A stretch of 41,544 nt of DNA from Sulfuricurvum sp. (GCA_011391735.1 JAABPY010000159.1:1-41544), one strand, 5' to 3'. Shown: positions 10,559-22,092, numbered from the stretch's first letter. Program-made: numbers and translations. Notes: generated from the sequence alone by a model not told the origin.

Positions 10559-12898
10559 ATGATACGCTACTTTTTGCTATTCATTTGGCTCCCTGTGTGT
10601 GCGCTGGATCTCTTTGTTCAAAGTGGAAAGGAGGATTCTAGTGGCTACAGTATCTTACATCTACGTGAATCTAAACCATTTAAATGTACAGCAGTTCAGA
10701 ACGATTTTCATGAAATTGTTCGTGTTGAATGTACGCTTCCAAATTTGCACCCTTTGCCCACGATTGTTAGCTCCTATTTTATACTTCAACAAAATGCAAC
10801 TACCCTAACGATCCTTCCAAAAAAGAAAATCGCCCTTTTTCCTGTTGGATTTGATTTGACTAAGGATACCCATCTGTATCACTCCGACAAGATGCCCATA
10901 CATCATTGGAATATCGTAGGATACGAGACAAAAGTCCCAATGTTGAAGCAACTCAGTCCAAAACCTAATGGCTTGAACTTACCACTAAAAATTGCCAAAG
11001 AGAGTTACCCAAGTGTAGGGTGGATTGATCTCAAGGGAAATCCTATAAAAATAAAGAGCACTAAAGATGTAACGGAGTACGTGGATTTAAAAAAAGCGTA
11101 TAGTGCTAAGGATTATAAGCAGGTACTTACGATTGCAAGGAATACTCTTAAAAAACATCCTAATTCAATTTTCAATAATGAGTTTCTTCTGTATCAAATA
11201 AGAGCGTTACATTATCTTGAAAATTTCGAGGAGCTTTTACCTCTTTCAAAACAGTTTATCCGTCTCTATTCAAGCGATAGTAATATTGCAGAGGTGTTGG
11301 CATACACAGCCGATGCGTACAGTCAGTTAGGACAAAACAGTGATTCTGATTATTTTTATGATCGTCTCTTTAATGAATACGCAGATGACCCTTTTGCAGC
11401 ACAAGGGATGTTTATGAAAGCGAAACATTTGGATGTGATGATGGATAGTAAAAAGGCAGTCAAATATTATCGTGAAGCACTCTTTCGTACCAAAGATGTT
11501 AATTTAGCATCAGCGTGCGCATTTGAGTTGGCACGTCTGGAGATGGGAGCAAATCATCTTCCCAAAGTAAAAGAGTATCTTGAGAAAATAGCGAAGGTTA
11601 ATCCCAATTATTTTGTCGAGATAAAAGAGAAGTCAATGGAGATGATTGGGTTACTCAAAGAGCATAATGAGTTCCTTACAGCAGCGAAGATTACGAAGAT
11701 TTTACTTGCAAAAGCACTTCCTAAATCGGATGAACATCAACTGTTGCTTAAAAATATAGGATTGTTGTATGCAAGTGCAGGGGAGAAACAAAAAGCTCTT
11801 GATGCGTTTAATGAATATCTTAAACTCTACCCTAATGGTGATTCAGTCGATCAAATTCAACGTGCCAAAGATGGACTCTTTTTTGAAAAAGAGGAGCCGA
11901 AGGGGGAGAGCGGACTTAAAAAATACAATGAGTTGATACAGCGCTACGGCAATGACTCTATAGGGCATAAAGCACTTTATAAAAAAGAGCAGCTCCTTTT
12001 TAAAGAGAAAAAATACAATGAAATCTTAAAAATTGAAAATGATTTGTATCAGTTGGATACGACCAAGTACCCCGATGCTAATGCGATGATTACCCAAAGT
12101 GCTACCGAGATAACCAAACAAAAGCTTCAAGCACTCAAGTGTTCCGAAGCATTAGCAATGCAAAAAATGTATAAAATCAAACTCCCCCTCCAATGGGATG
12201 GATTGACATTTGATTGTGCGTTACAAATGAGTAATTTTCCTGTTGCCCAAGCGATGGTTGCCAATCATCTTAAATCCAAAAATATTGGAGAGTTGCAGTT
12301 ATGGCTTTCACGTGCTATGAAGACCAATTTTGCGCAGGGGAAATATAACGAGGCGACCAAAGCAGGAAAAGATCTGATCGATTTATTAGAGGCACAAAAA
12401 AATCCCCCTCTTAATGATATTTATCGATTGATGTTTGATACAGCGCAACGAAGTGCAGACGGTGAGGGGATGGTACGCTATATCAAAGGGTGTGAAAGTG
12501 TTTTTGGGGTTGATTTCAAAGACATTGAACGCTACACACAGATGGTTGCGTTGGGGGTAAAACGTAAAGATTATGTGATGATCCAAAGCTATGCCCAAAA
12601 AGTGGTCACATTGCAAGGGCGAACGAAAACCTACACCCAGTCCCCGTTCATCGAGTTTACCCTTGCTCAATCGTTGATGAATCGGGATAAGAACAAAGAG
12701 GCAGTAGAGGTTCTCAAAACTTTAAATCCCCGTACCCTTACCAACGAAAAAAGGGCACGTCAACAATACCTTATGGGGTCATTACTGATGAAGCTTGGAC
12801 GTAACAGTGAAGCCAAAGTCGCTTTTAATGGCAGTATCAAAGCCGATAAAAATTCGGCGTGGGGGAAACTAGCTAAGGATGCGTTAGGATTGTTGTAA
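10559..12898 (+). CDS. pflA: Large TPR-repeat protein with N-terminal signal, PflA-like (paralysed flagella protein A)
   Basis: 779 aa, signal peptide, helical/TPR-like body; immediately after nuoN, the position of pflA in Campylobacter jejuni. Confidence 0.75.
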   Translation: MIRYFLLFIWLPVCALDLFVQSGKEDSSGYSILHLRESKPFKCTAVQNDFHEIVRVECTLPNLHPLPTIVSSYFILQQNATTLTILPKKKIALFPVGFDLTKDTHLYHSDKMPIHHWNIVGYETKVPMLKQLSPKPNGLNLPLKIAKESYPSVGWIDLKGNPIKIKSTKDVTEYVDLKKAYSAKDYKQVLTIARNTLKKHPNSIFNNEFLLYQIRALHYLENFEELLPLSKQFIRLYSSDSNIAEVLAYTADAYSQLGQNSDSDYFYDRLFNEYADDPFAAQGMFMKAKHLDVMMDSKKAVKYYREALFRTKDVNLASACAFELARLEMGANHLPKVKEYLEKIAKVNPNYFVEIKEKSMEMIGLLKEHNEFLTAAKITKILLAKALPKSDEHQLLLKNIGLLYASAGEKQKALDAFNEYLKLYPNGDSVDQIQRAKDGLFFEKEEPKGESGLKKYNELIQRYGNDSIGHKALYKKEQLLFKEKKYNEILKIENDLYQLDTTKYPDANAMITQSATEITKQKLQALKCSEALAMQKMYKIKLPLQWDGLTFDCALQMSNFPVAQAMVANHLKSKNIGELQLWLSRAMKTNFAQGKYNEATKAGKDLIDLLEAQKNPPLNDIYRLMFDTAQRSADGEGMVRYIKGCESVFGVDFKDIERYTQMVALGVKRKDYVMIQSYAQKVVTLQGRTKTYTQSPFIEFTLAQSLMNRDKNKEAVEVLKTLNPRTLTNEKRARQQYLMGSLLMKLGRNSEAKVAFNGSIKADKNSAWGKLAKDALGLL
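12869..12897. repeat. Left copy of a 29-bp perfect direct repeat (ctagctaaggatgcgttaggattgttgta) flanking the AAA/DUF4143 gene
   Basis: Identical to 14202..14230; lies in the last codons of pflA. Confidence 0.97.
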
Positions 12899-12923
12899 GT
12901 TTCTTATATTCAGGTTAAAAAAC

Positions 12924-12951
12924 TTGAAGTTAGTCTATGAAATTATATAGT
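12924..12951 (+). promoter_or_regulatory. Candidate sigma70-type promoter for the AAA ATPase gene
   Basis: TTGAAG (12924-12929), 16-nt spacer, TATAGT (12946-12951); AT-rich, inside the inserted segment. Confidence 0.4.
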
Positions 12952-12987
12952 ATAATGGTATAAATTACATCATTATAGAGGTTAATT

Positions 12988-14190
12988 ATGAAAAAAAGAA
13001 CCTTGGAAACCATTTTAAAAATTGCACTTGAGACTTTTCCTGTTGTCCTTTTAAATGGGGCGAGACAAGTAGGTAAATCGACACTTGCATTAGAAAATTT
13101 TAAAAATTATCTTACATTTGATGATGGAGAGTTAAGGCTCTACGCAAAAGAGAATCCAAAAGCTTTTCTCAAAAATCTTGAACTCCCCATTTGCCTCGAT
13201 GAGATACAAAAAGTCCCTACACTTCTTGAATATATGAAAATGCAAATAGACAAAGAGCGAGTGAATGGAAGTTTTTTACTTACAGGCAGCTCTAATGTAC
13301 TCGACCATAAGGATGCAAAAGATACACTTGCCGGCAGGCTTTGTGAACTAAGACTTCATCCGCTTAGCTCAAAAGAGAAAAACGACAAACCGTATGAGAA
13401 TGTGATAGAAAAACTTCTCTCCCGTGACTTTAAGCTTGCTAAAAAAGAGTACAGTGATGAGATTATAAAACATATTATTGATGGCGGCTATCCTGAAATT
13501 TTGACGCTTGAGGGAATGCAGAGAGATTTGTGGTTTAAGTCCTACACCGCAACGTATATAGAGCGAGATGCAAGAGATTTAGCAGACATAAGGGACATTG
13601 ACAGCTTTATCAAGTTTGTTAATGTATTGGCTTCAAGAAGCGGCACGCTCCTAAACAAATCAACTCTAAGCAACGACATAGGGATAAAAGATGTCACAAC
13701 GGACAATTATCTCTCTATTATCAGCAGAATCTATCAAGCAACCCTTTTAAAGCCCTATTTTGCGAACATCGGCAAACAGTTTGCAAAATCTCCCAAAGTG
13801 TTTTTCAATGACACAGGAGTGCTTTGTTCACTGCTTAGAATCGATTCCAAAGAGAAACTTTTGAGCTCACCGTATAGCGGACAAGTGTTTGAAACGTACA
13901 TTTTTTGCGAACTCCAAAAACATCTCTCTTATATGCAAAAAAGTGGCACACTGTACCACTACCGAACAAATGACAAAAAAGAGATCGATTTTATCGTCGA
14001 AGTGGATAATGAGATACTTGCCATAGAAGTCAAACAAAGTAGCAGTGTCAAAAAAGATGATTTCAAGCATATCATCGACTTTCAAAGCAGATGTACTCAA
14101 AAGTGCTTAGGGGTGGTGTTTTACAATGGCGAAATGGTTGTTGAGCTTGAGGATAATTTGGTAGCTTTGCCGTTTGGAATGTTTTTGTAA
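12988..14190 (+). CDS. AAA family ATPase with C-terminal DUF4143 / PD-(D/E)XK-like domain
   Basis: Walker A GARQVGKST, Walker B ICLDEIQK, LLTGSSN sensor-like segment, C-terminal EIDFIVEVDNEILAIEVKQS nuclease-like motif. Confidence 0.9.
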   Translation: MKKRTLETILKIALETFPVVLLNGARQVGKSTLALENFKNYLTFDDGELRLYAKENPKAFLKNLELPICLDEIQKVPTLLEYMKMQIDKERVNGSFLLTGSSNVLDHKDAKDTLAGRLCELRLHPLSSKEKNDKPYENVIEKLLSRDFKLAKKEYSDEIIKHIIDGGYPEILTLEGMQRDLWFKSYTATYIERDARDLADIRDIDSFIKFVNVLASRSGTLLNKSTLSNDIGIKDVTTDNYLSIISRIYQATLLKPYFANIGKQFAKSPKVFFNDTGVLCSLLRIDSKEKLLSSPYSGQVFETYIFCELQKHLSYMQKSGTLYHYRTNDKKEIDFIVEVDNEILAIEVKQSSSVKKDDFKHIIDFQSRCTQKCLGVVFYNGEMVVELEDNLVALPFGMFL

Positions 14191-14201
14191 ATAGTAAACT
14201 T

Positions 14202-14230
14202 CTAGCTAAGGATGCGTTAGGATTGTTGTA
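14202..14230. repeat. Right copy of the 29-bp direct repeat
   Basis: Identical to 12869..12897; contains the miaA stop codon (CTA at 14206-14208 on +). Confidence 0.97.
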
Positions 14231-15114
14231 GCGATTGTATACAGCTCTTCCACCCCTGCACGTATCTGAACATCAAACTGATTGTTATTAAAGGTCTGTT
14301 GCCGTTTTGCCAGTTGTGCCGTGTGGGTTGAAATCTCTTCTAAAAGCTTTTGTTTCGTTATCTTCCCATCCAAAAATTCCAACGTCTCAATAATCCCTAT
14401 TGCTTTCATACTGTTGGGCTCTCTCCCATAAAGACGTTCGAGTTCTGCCACTTCATCGATGATCCTTGCGGAAATCATCTTTTGTGTCCGTAATGCTATA
14501 CGCTCTCGCAAGAAGCTACGCGCAATGTCGATGGAGAGAATAGGGCAGTTATGTAGGATGGGTTGGGGGGGATGGTCGTGAAACCATTGGGAGGGGGCCA
14601 TGGAGGTTTGAAGGGCAATATGGAGCATTTTTTCAATGCGGTAGCGGTCATTGGGGGTTATTTTTGCCATTGTTAGGGGATCAATATTGGACAAAAAGCG
14701 GTGAGCCTCTTCCAAATCGTTGAGCATTAAAGCCGTTTGCAACCGTATTTCTTCGGAGATTTCTGGAAGTGTTGATAGCCCCTCTACCATACTCTTGAGA
14801 TAAAAACTACTTCCCCCCACAAGGATAAGATTTTTCCCCTGTTGTGTTGCGGCAGCGTGGGCACGATGATATTCGTCAATAAAAGTAAAAACGTTGGCAT
14901 TTTCATTGGGGGCAAGGGTATTGATACCAAAATGATCGACCGCCAAAAGTTCTTCGTAAGAGGGTTTTGCCGAGGCAATATCGATCTCACGGTAGATGCT
15001 TAGTGAATCAATAGAGAGGATAAGGGCGTTATGTTCTTGTGCAAGTGCTAAGGCTAAATCGCTTTTCCCTGATGCGGTGGGTCCGATGATGGCGAGTTGT
15101 TTCATAAAGGACAT
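14206..15114 (-). CDS. miaA: tRNA dimethylallyltransferase
   Basis: IIGPTASGKSDLALALA, LSIDSLSIYREIDIASAKPS, LVGGSSFYLKSM motifs. Start may be 15105 (MKQLAIIGPT). Confidence 0.95.
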   Translation of the reverse strand: MSFMKQLAIIGPTASGKSDLALALAQEHNALILSIDSLSIYREIDIASAKPSYEELLAVDHFGINTLAPNENANVFTFIDEYHRAHAAATQQGKNLILVGGSSFYLKSMVEGLSTLPEISEEIRLQTALMLNDLEEAHRFLSNIDPLTMAKITPNDRYRIEKMLHIALQTSMAPSQWFHDHPPQPILHNCPILSIDIARSFLRERIALRTQKMISARIIDEVAELERLYGREPNSMKAIGIIETLEFLDGKITKQKLLEEISTHTAQLAKRQQTFNNNQFDVQIRAGVEELYTIATTILTHP

Positions 15115-15172
15115 TATATCTCAAAGTGTAATTACGATAAAATAAAAAGCAATACTACAAAAAAGGTTCCGT

Positions 15173-16033
15173 GTGAAGAGAATAGCCAAACGTTTGCGAG
15201 ATTTTAATGAGCTGGTGATGTTTCAACACTCCATTTTTTCCCTCCCGTTTATTTTTATTGCAATGGTTGTGGCGGCGAAGGGGTGGTTTGGTTTTAACCT
15301 TTTGGCATTGGGGGCTGTCGCTGCTATTAGCGCACGTAATACCGCTATGGGGTTTAACCGCTATGTGGATCGTGTTTATGATGCTCACAATCCTCGTACT
15401 GCCAATCGTCCAAGCGTTGATGGACGGCTTACGGGAGGTTCTATTGCTCTTTTTACTCTCACGAATGGTTTGATCTTTATTGGTGTGGCGTATTTTGTGA
15501 ACCCTTTGGCTTTTTATGTCAGTGTCCCTGTTTTGCTTGTCCTTTTGAGTTATTCCTATTTTAAACGTTTTAGTTCGATGGCGCATATTATTTTGGGAAT
15601 ATCGCTGGGGTTGGCTCCGATGGCGGGGTCGATTGCTGTGAGTGAAACGATCCCCCTCTGGACACTGTTTCTCTCCTTTGGGGTGATGTTTTGGGTGGCG
15701 GGATTTGATCTGCTTTACTCGTTACAAGATATGGAGTTTGATAAAAGCCATGGACTTCACTCCATCCCTTCACAGTACGGGAGTGACGTAACCCTTCGAC
15801 TCTCGTTGATGTTTCATGTGGTGACGATACTCTTGTGGGAACTTTTTGTCCTTGAAGCCTCTTTGGGGTGGATGGCTCAGGTGGGGATTATAGTATCAAT
15901 TCTTATGTTAAGCTATGAGCATTATTTGGTACGACGTGATTTTACGAAGATTGATCGTGCTTTCTTTACGGTGAATGGCTATTTGGGATTTGTCTTTTTT
16001 GGATGCATAATTTTGGATGAGGTGATGAGATGA
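15173..16033 (+). CDS. UbiA-family prenyltransferase, probable menaquinone (futalosine pathway) MqnP
   Basis: ARNTAMGFNRYVDRVYDAHNPRTANRP and DLLYSLQDMEFDKSHGLHSIPSQYG; GTG start. MqnP role inferred from futalosine-type menaquinone synthesis in this phylum. Confidence 0.88.
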   Translation: MKRIAKRLRDFNELVMFQHSIFSLPFIFIAMVVAAKGWFGFNLLALGAVAAISARNTAMGFNRYVDRVYDAHNPRTANRPSVDGRLTGGSIALFTLTNGLIFIGVAYFVNPLAFYVSVPVLLVLLSYSYFKRFSSMAHIILGISLGLAPMAGSIAVSETIPLWTLFLSFGVMFWVAGFDLLYSLQDMEFDKSHGLHSIPSQYGSDVTLRLSLMFHVVTILLWELFVLEASLGWMAQVGIIVSILMLSYEHYLVRRDFTKIDRAFFTVNGYLGFVFFGCIILDEVMR

Positions 16034-16551
16034 GCAACATATTACTAATAGATGCTGTAATGGGGTTCGATTTTGAAGAGATTGCAGGGCGGGAAGATTA
16101 TTTCAAGCAAGAATTTACCACTATTGGCATGAGTGATGATGATGCAATAGGACAATGGTTACGAGCAGCTAAAGCAAAAGGGGATACGAGCGAGAGTGAT
16201 CCTGTGGTACTTCATTTGATCGTTGAATTGTATCGTAAAATGGATAGGCTTGAGAATCTGATATTAGGGAATATGCCAACACGAATTCCCCTTCTAAATC
16301 ATACGGAGATTGTAAAAATAGGGTTGGAGCATTTTGAATTGGCTGAGTCTGTTTTAGACGTTTCAAAGAGCTATTATGGGCGACTTGATCTTCCTACTCA
16401 TCCGCAGCGTGAAACTGCCTTTTATTTTGAAGCACTTACTCCGAAATTAGCTAAAATCGTTCAAATACATACAAAAGCTTCAAATGAGTGGTGTATGTAT
16501 ATGCGTGCGCGTGAGCGTATGATGATACGGCAACTAAAGGGCTTGGAATGA
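16030..16551 (+). CDS. Conserved hypothetical protein (possibly PilZ-like)
   Basis: 173-aa ORF with 4-nt overlap to the upstream gene and translational coupling; no firm family. Confidence 0.7.
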   Translation: MSNILLIDAVMGFDFEEIAGREDYFKQEFTTIGMSDDDAIGQWLRAAKAKGDTSESDPVVLHLIVELYRKMDRLENLILGNMPTRIPLLNHTEIVKIGLEHFELAESVLDVSKSYYGRLDLPTHPQRETAFYFEALTPKLAKIVQIHTKASNEWCMYMRARERMMIRQLKGLE

Positions 16552-17063
16552 ACTTTGAGATTATAGCAGTATTGCTTGCTCTTGCGGTATTAGTATTTGG
16601 TCTCATCTATTATTCAATTACCAAAGAGAATGAAATTAATGTGAAACTGCGTTCTATTGCACAAGCGGTTGAAGATCTTCATCGTGAACTGTATAAGGTG
16701 GATAAACGGCTTAGTGCAGAGATGGAGATTGTAGCGTCACTCCAAGAATCGGCTCCTAGTGTTTCACGTGCAATGCACGAACAAGCGGATCATGATATGA
16801 ATCAGCTTTCTATTCCCATTATGGAGGCATTGGGACATATTGAGGGGACATTTGGTGCCTATAAAGATAAAACAGAGAACCGTTTACGCTATTTAGAAGA
16901 GCGAATTCGTAATCTCTCTCTTCCTAGTTCCATTAGTGGATTGGACGATGAAAAAGTGATCGGACGCTACAACCAAGGGATTGAAGTGGACGCTATTGCC
17001 AAAGAGTTACGCCTTTCCAAAGCAGAGGTGGAATTTGTTTTGAAAATTAATCAGTTGAGGTAA
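16548..17063 (+). CDS. Membrane-anchored coiled-coil protein with C-terminal HTH-like motif
   Basis: N-terminal TM helix, coiled-coil, C-terminal GRYNQGIEVDAIAKELRLSKAEVEFVLKI. Confidence 0.75.
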   Translation: MNFEIIAVLLALAVLVFGLIYYSITKENEINVKLRSIAQAVEDLHRELYKVDKRLSAEMEIVASLQESAPSVSRAMHEQADHDMNQLSIPIMEALGHIEGTFGAYKDKTENRLRYLEERIRNLSLPSSISGLDDEKVIGRYNQGIEVDAIAKELRLSKAEVEFVLKINQLR

Positions 17064-17249
17064 AAACTAAGCCTTACGATCTTATTTTATGTAATTTTTC
17101 GATTTTTACGTGTGATCAAGGATATGAATTGGATAGTTGTAAGTTTGCAGTAGCAAAAAAAATGAAAAAAGTGGGAGTGGATGAATTCTTAAGTGATTTT
17201 AGTGTTTAATAAAAGTTAAGGGAAGTTAGATGATTACGGTGTTTGTAAG

Positions 17250-17326
17250 TGGTGCGCCCGAAGGAATTCGAATCCCTGACCGCCGGTACCGCAAACCGGT
17301 GCTCTATCCAGCTGAGCTACGGACGC
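17250..17326 (-). tRNA. tRNA-Arg (anticodon GCG), CCA encoded
   Basis: Reverse complement GCGTCCGTAGCTCAGCTGGATAGAGCACCGGTTTGCGGTACCGGCGGTCAGGGATTCGAATTCCTTCGGGCGCACCA folds as a cloverleaf; anticodon loop TTGCGGT. Confidence 0.96.
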
Positions 17327-17376
17327 ATATCTCTTTTAAGAGACCGAAATTATAGCTGATAAAGCTTAAGATTAAC

Positions 17377-17706
17377 TTAAGCGATACTCTTTCGTGAAGC
17401 AACATCTTTTAAGAAGCTCTCCAAGTCGTATTTGAGACGGTATTGTGGGGTAAGGATGTGGATAAGGATGTCACCCAAGTCGATAGCAACCCAATCGCCA
17501 CTTTCATCGACGTACAAAAACTGCTCTTGGGGTTTTAGACCTCTTTTGAGGTGATCAAGGAGGGCGATAGTGTGACGTTCCCCTAGTGATGAGGCTAGGA
17601 CAACGTAATCGGCGAAATAATCACTTCCGATGAGTTCAAAGGTTTCAATGTTTTCTGCTTTGTTCATATCTAAGATAGAGCAGATTTTTTCAATTCGTGG
17701 GTTCAT
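17377..17706 (-). CDS. rsfS: Ribosome silencing factor RsfS
   Basis: FELIGSDYFADYVVLASSLGERHTIALLDHL...GDWVAIDLGDILIHILTPQYRLKYDLE; start set to MNPRIEK, overlapping nadD. Confidence 0.93.
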   Translation of the reverse strand: MNPRIEKICSILDMNKAENIETFELIGSDYFADYVVLASSLGERHTIALLDHLKRGLKPQEQFLYVDESGDWVAIDLGDILIHILTPQYRLKYDLESFLKDVASRKSIA

Positions 17707-18235
17707 GGTGTTCCTTATAATAGTGTGTAATCTCATTTTCAATACTCTCAGGGAGTCCAAGTGGACACAATGAGGTTCGAAAATCGGTTGAGCTGATGGG
17801 CTCGTTGACCACAAGGGCAATCATCCCCTCAGGGATGGGAATAGCATTTCGCGTAGCCACTACAAAAGTGACGATGGTTTTGAGCGTCTCATACTCATGC
17901 CACAAAGGGAGACTCTCAAGATTATCGGCTCCGATAATCAGATAGAGCTTTTTACATTGTGTGGCATAATGACGCACGGTTTCGATGGTATAAACACTTC
18001 GATGGTGCCGTATTTCGAAATCACTAATGGTGACACGAGGATAGGAGGCAAAGATTTTTTTGAGCCAACGAAGTCGTAGTTCGCCATCCGCAACGATAGA
18101 ATTTTTAAAAGGGTTGCGAAAAGCGGGGACAATAATAAGCTGATCACACTCCAAACACTCAAGTGCTTTGAGTGCTACACAAAGGTGTCCTCTGTGAGGA
18201 GGATCAAAACTACCGCCATAAAGTGCTAATTTCAT
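17690..18235 (-). CDS. nadD: Nicotinate-nucleotide adenylyltransferase
   Basis: MKLALYGGSFDPPHRGHL, LIIGADNLESLPLWHEYE, ISSTDFR. Confidence 0.95.
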   Translation of the reverse strand: MKLALYGGSFDPPHRGHLCVALKALECLECDQLIIVPAFRNPFKNSIVADGELRLRWLKKIFASYPRVTISDFEIRHHRSVYTIETVRHYATQCKKLYLIIGADNLESLPLWHEYETLKTIVTFVVATRNAIPIPEGMIALVVNEPISSTDFRTSLCPLGLPESIENEITHYYKEHHEPTN

Positions 18236-18316
18236 CACCATCAACTTTATTTTAAACGAAATTATAACCGATTTTTGGTAAAATCATCTTATTGTCAAAT
18301 TAGGAGAAAAGGTTTA

Positions 18317-19330
18317 ATGGCGTTAAAAATCGCTATCAACGGATTTGGGCGTATCGGACGCTCAGTAACTCGTCTAATATCAAGGCGAGATGACGTACAG
18401 CTTGTAGCGATCAATGATATGGCATCCATCGAGATGATGTGTTATCTTTTGCAAAATGATTCGGTTCATGGGCAGTTTGACGACGTATCGGTTGTGGATG
18501 AAACGACACTTCAAATCGGTGCTGATCGAGTAAAAGTTTTTTGTGAGAAAGATCCTTCAAAATTAAATTTTGGGGCTTTAGGGGCAGAGGTCGTCTTTGA
18601 GTGCAGTGGTTTGTTTTTGGGTACCGCAGTCACGAAGCACCATTTACGAGATGGTGTTACACATGTTATTTTGTCGGCTCCAAAAAATGATGATGTGACA
18701 CCGACCTACGTGTTGGGGGTAAATCACCATCATTATAAAGGGGAAGCGATATTTTCCAATGCGTCGTGTACCACGAATTGCTTGGGTCCTATTGCACGAA
18801 TACTTGATGAAACGTTCGGGATTGAGAAAGGGTTGATGACCACCATTCATGCTTATACAAATGGGCAGGCGATTATCGACACGGCGCATGGAACCGACAA
18901 ACGTCGCTCTCGTGCAGCAGGACTTAATATGGTCCCTACGACGACGGGTGCTGCCAAAGCTCTTTCGTTGGTGTTGCCCAATTTAGAGGGGAAATTGCAC
19001 GGTCAAAGTGTCCGTGTCCCCACCCCTGATGTCTCAATGGTTGATTTGAATGTCGTCGTATCGACAAAAACGACAAAAGAGGCTCTAAGTACACTGTTTA
19101 AACACTATGCAATGGGAGAAATGAAGGGTATTTTGGACATAGATGAGCGATATCGTGTATCGCAGGATTTTGTGGGGTCGTCTTTTAGCGCTACGGTGGC
19201 GGATGATTTGATTCAAGTTATTGATGGAAATTTGATTAAAATTATGGCGTGGTACGATAATGAATGGGGTTATTCGAATCGTCTTATCGAGATGGCATTG
19301 TATGTCACCAATTTTAAAGGAGTAAAATGA
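18317..19330 (+). CDS. gap: Glyceraldehyde-3-phosphate dehydrogenase
   Basis: [35 protein letters not shown]; preceded by AGGAGA. Confidence 0.97.
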   Translation: MALKIAINGFGRIGRSVTRLISRRDDVQLVAINDMASIEMMCYLLQNDSVHGQFDDVSVVDETTLQIGADRVKVFCEKDPSKLNFGALGAEVVFECSGLFLGTAVTKHHLRDGVTHVILSAPKNDDVTPTYVLGVNHHHYKGEAIFSNASCTTNCLGPIARILDETFGIEKGLMTTIHAYTNGQAIIDTAHGTDKRRSRAAGLNMVPTTTGAAKALSLVLPNLEGKLHGQSVRVPTPDVSMVDLNVVVSTKTTKEALSTLFKHYAMGEMKGILDIDERYRVSQDFVGSSFSATVADDLIQVIDGNLIKIMAWYDNEWGYSNRLIEMALYVTNFKGVK

Positions 19331-20520
19331 AACTGTTAAGCATTAAAGAGTGTGATATATTTCAAAAAAAAGTCTTTATCCGATGTGATTTTAACGTCCC
19401 TACGGATGATTTTGGGAACATTACGGATGATCGACGTATTCGTTCAGCACTGGCTACCATTAAGTATTGTTTGGATCAAAAGTGCGCCATTATTTTGGCA
19501 TCTCATTTTGGTCGTCCAAAAGCGGGTGTATTTAGTGAAGAAGATTCTCTGGCTCACGTAGCACGACGGCTTCACCAGCTTCTTAAAGTGGATGTGATTT
19601 TGGCATCCGATGTTGTGGGTGAAGATGCCAAAACACGTGCGGCAAATCTTGCAGATGGAGAGATATTATTACTGGAAAATCTCCGATTTGAAGCGGGAGA
19701 GACCAAAAATGACCCAGCATTTAGTGCACAGTTAGCAGCCCTTGCCGAAGTGTATATTAATGATGCGTTTGGGGTGAGTCACCGTGCCCATGCGTCGGTT
19801 GCGGGGATTACTGAACATTTTGATACGGCGCATAAAGCAGCAGGATTTTTGCTTCTCAAAGAGATTGAATTTTTTGATATTTTATTGGACAACCCCGTTC
19901 GCCCTTTTGTAGCGATTATCGGGGGATCGAAAGTATCGGGGAAACTTGAGGCACTCATTAATTTGTTGCCCAAAGTGGATAAAGTACTCATTGGTGGGGG
20001 GATGGCGTTTACGTTTCTTAAAGCGATGGGATACGACATCGGAAATTCCCTTGTTGAAGACGATTTGATCCCCGAAGCGATCAAAATTATGGAAGAGGCC
20101 AAAGAGTTGGGGGTTAAATTTTACCTTCCCGTTGATGTTGTGGCAGCGGAGACATTTGCTCCCGATGCGATGAGTCGTTTGGTAAGTGCGCAAGAAATTC
20201 CTCACAGTTGGATGGGACTGGATATTGGACCTGCAACCGTGCGTCTTTATCGTCAAGTTTTGGCGGATGTTCAGACGATTTTGTGGAATGGACCGATGGG
20301 GGTGTATGAAATGGAGCGTTTTGCTCGAGGATCGAATAAAATCGCCCACTTTGTTGCCGATTCGTATGCGACAACGGTAGTGGGTGGTGGTGATACGGCG
20401 GATTTGGTTCAACGTATCGGCTTGGATGAAGAGATGAGTTTTATCTCCACTGGGGGCGGTGCGTCGCTTGAGTTACTTGAGGGTAAAGTGCTTCCAGGTG
20501 TTAAACCTTTGATGGTATAA
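19327..20520 (+). CDS. pgk: Phosphoglycerate kinase
   Basis: [51 protein letters not shown]. Confidence 0.98.
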   Translation: MKLLSIKECDIFQKKVFIRCDFNVPTDDFGNITDDRRIRSALATIKYCLDQKCAIILASHFGRPKAGVFSEEDSLAHVARRLHQLLKVDVILASDVVGEDAKTRAANLADGEILLLENLRFEAGETKNDPAFSAQLAALAEVYINDAFGVSHRAHASVAGITEHFDTAHKAAGFLLLKEIEFFDILLDNPVRPFVAIIGGSKVSGKLEALINLLPKVDKVLIGGGMAFTFLKAMGYDIGNSLVEDDLIPEAIKIMEEAKELGVKFYLPVDVVAAETFAPDAMSRLVSAQEIPHSWMGLDIGPATVRLYRQVLADVQTILWNGPMGVYEMERFARGSNKIAHFVADSYATTVVGGGDTADLVQRIGLDEEMSFISTGGGASLELLEGKVLPGVKPLMV

Positions 20521-20531
20521 AAGGAAAAGAA

Positions 20532-22084
<1,553 letters not shown>

Positions 22085-22092
22085 AATTTTCA

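Noticed and set aside
17250-17326. tRNA-Arg as an integration site for a mobile element
   Set aside because: No duplicated tRNA 3' end or integrase was seen nearby; neighbours are conserved housekeeping genes.
19882-20412. 176-aa antisense ORF within pgk
   Set aside because: The opposite strand is a clear phosphoglycerate kinase; the ORF is Arg/His/Asn-rich and consistent with a chance antisense frame.
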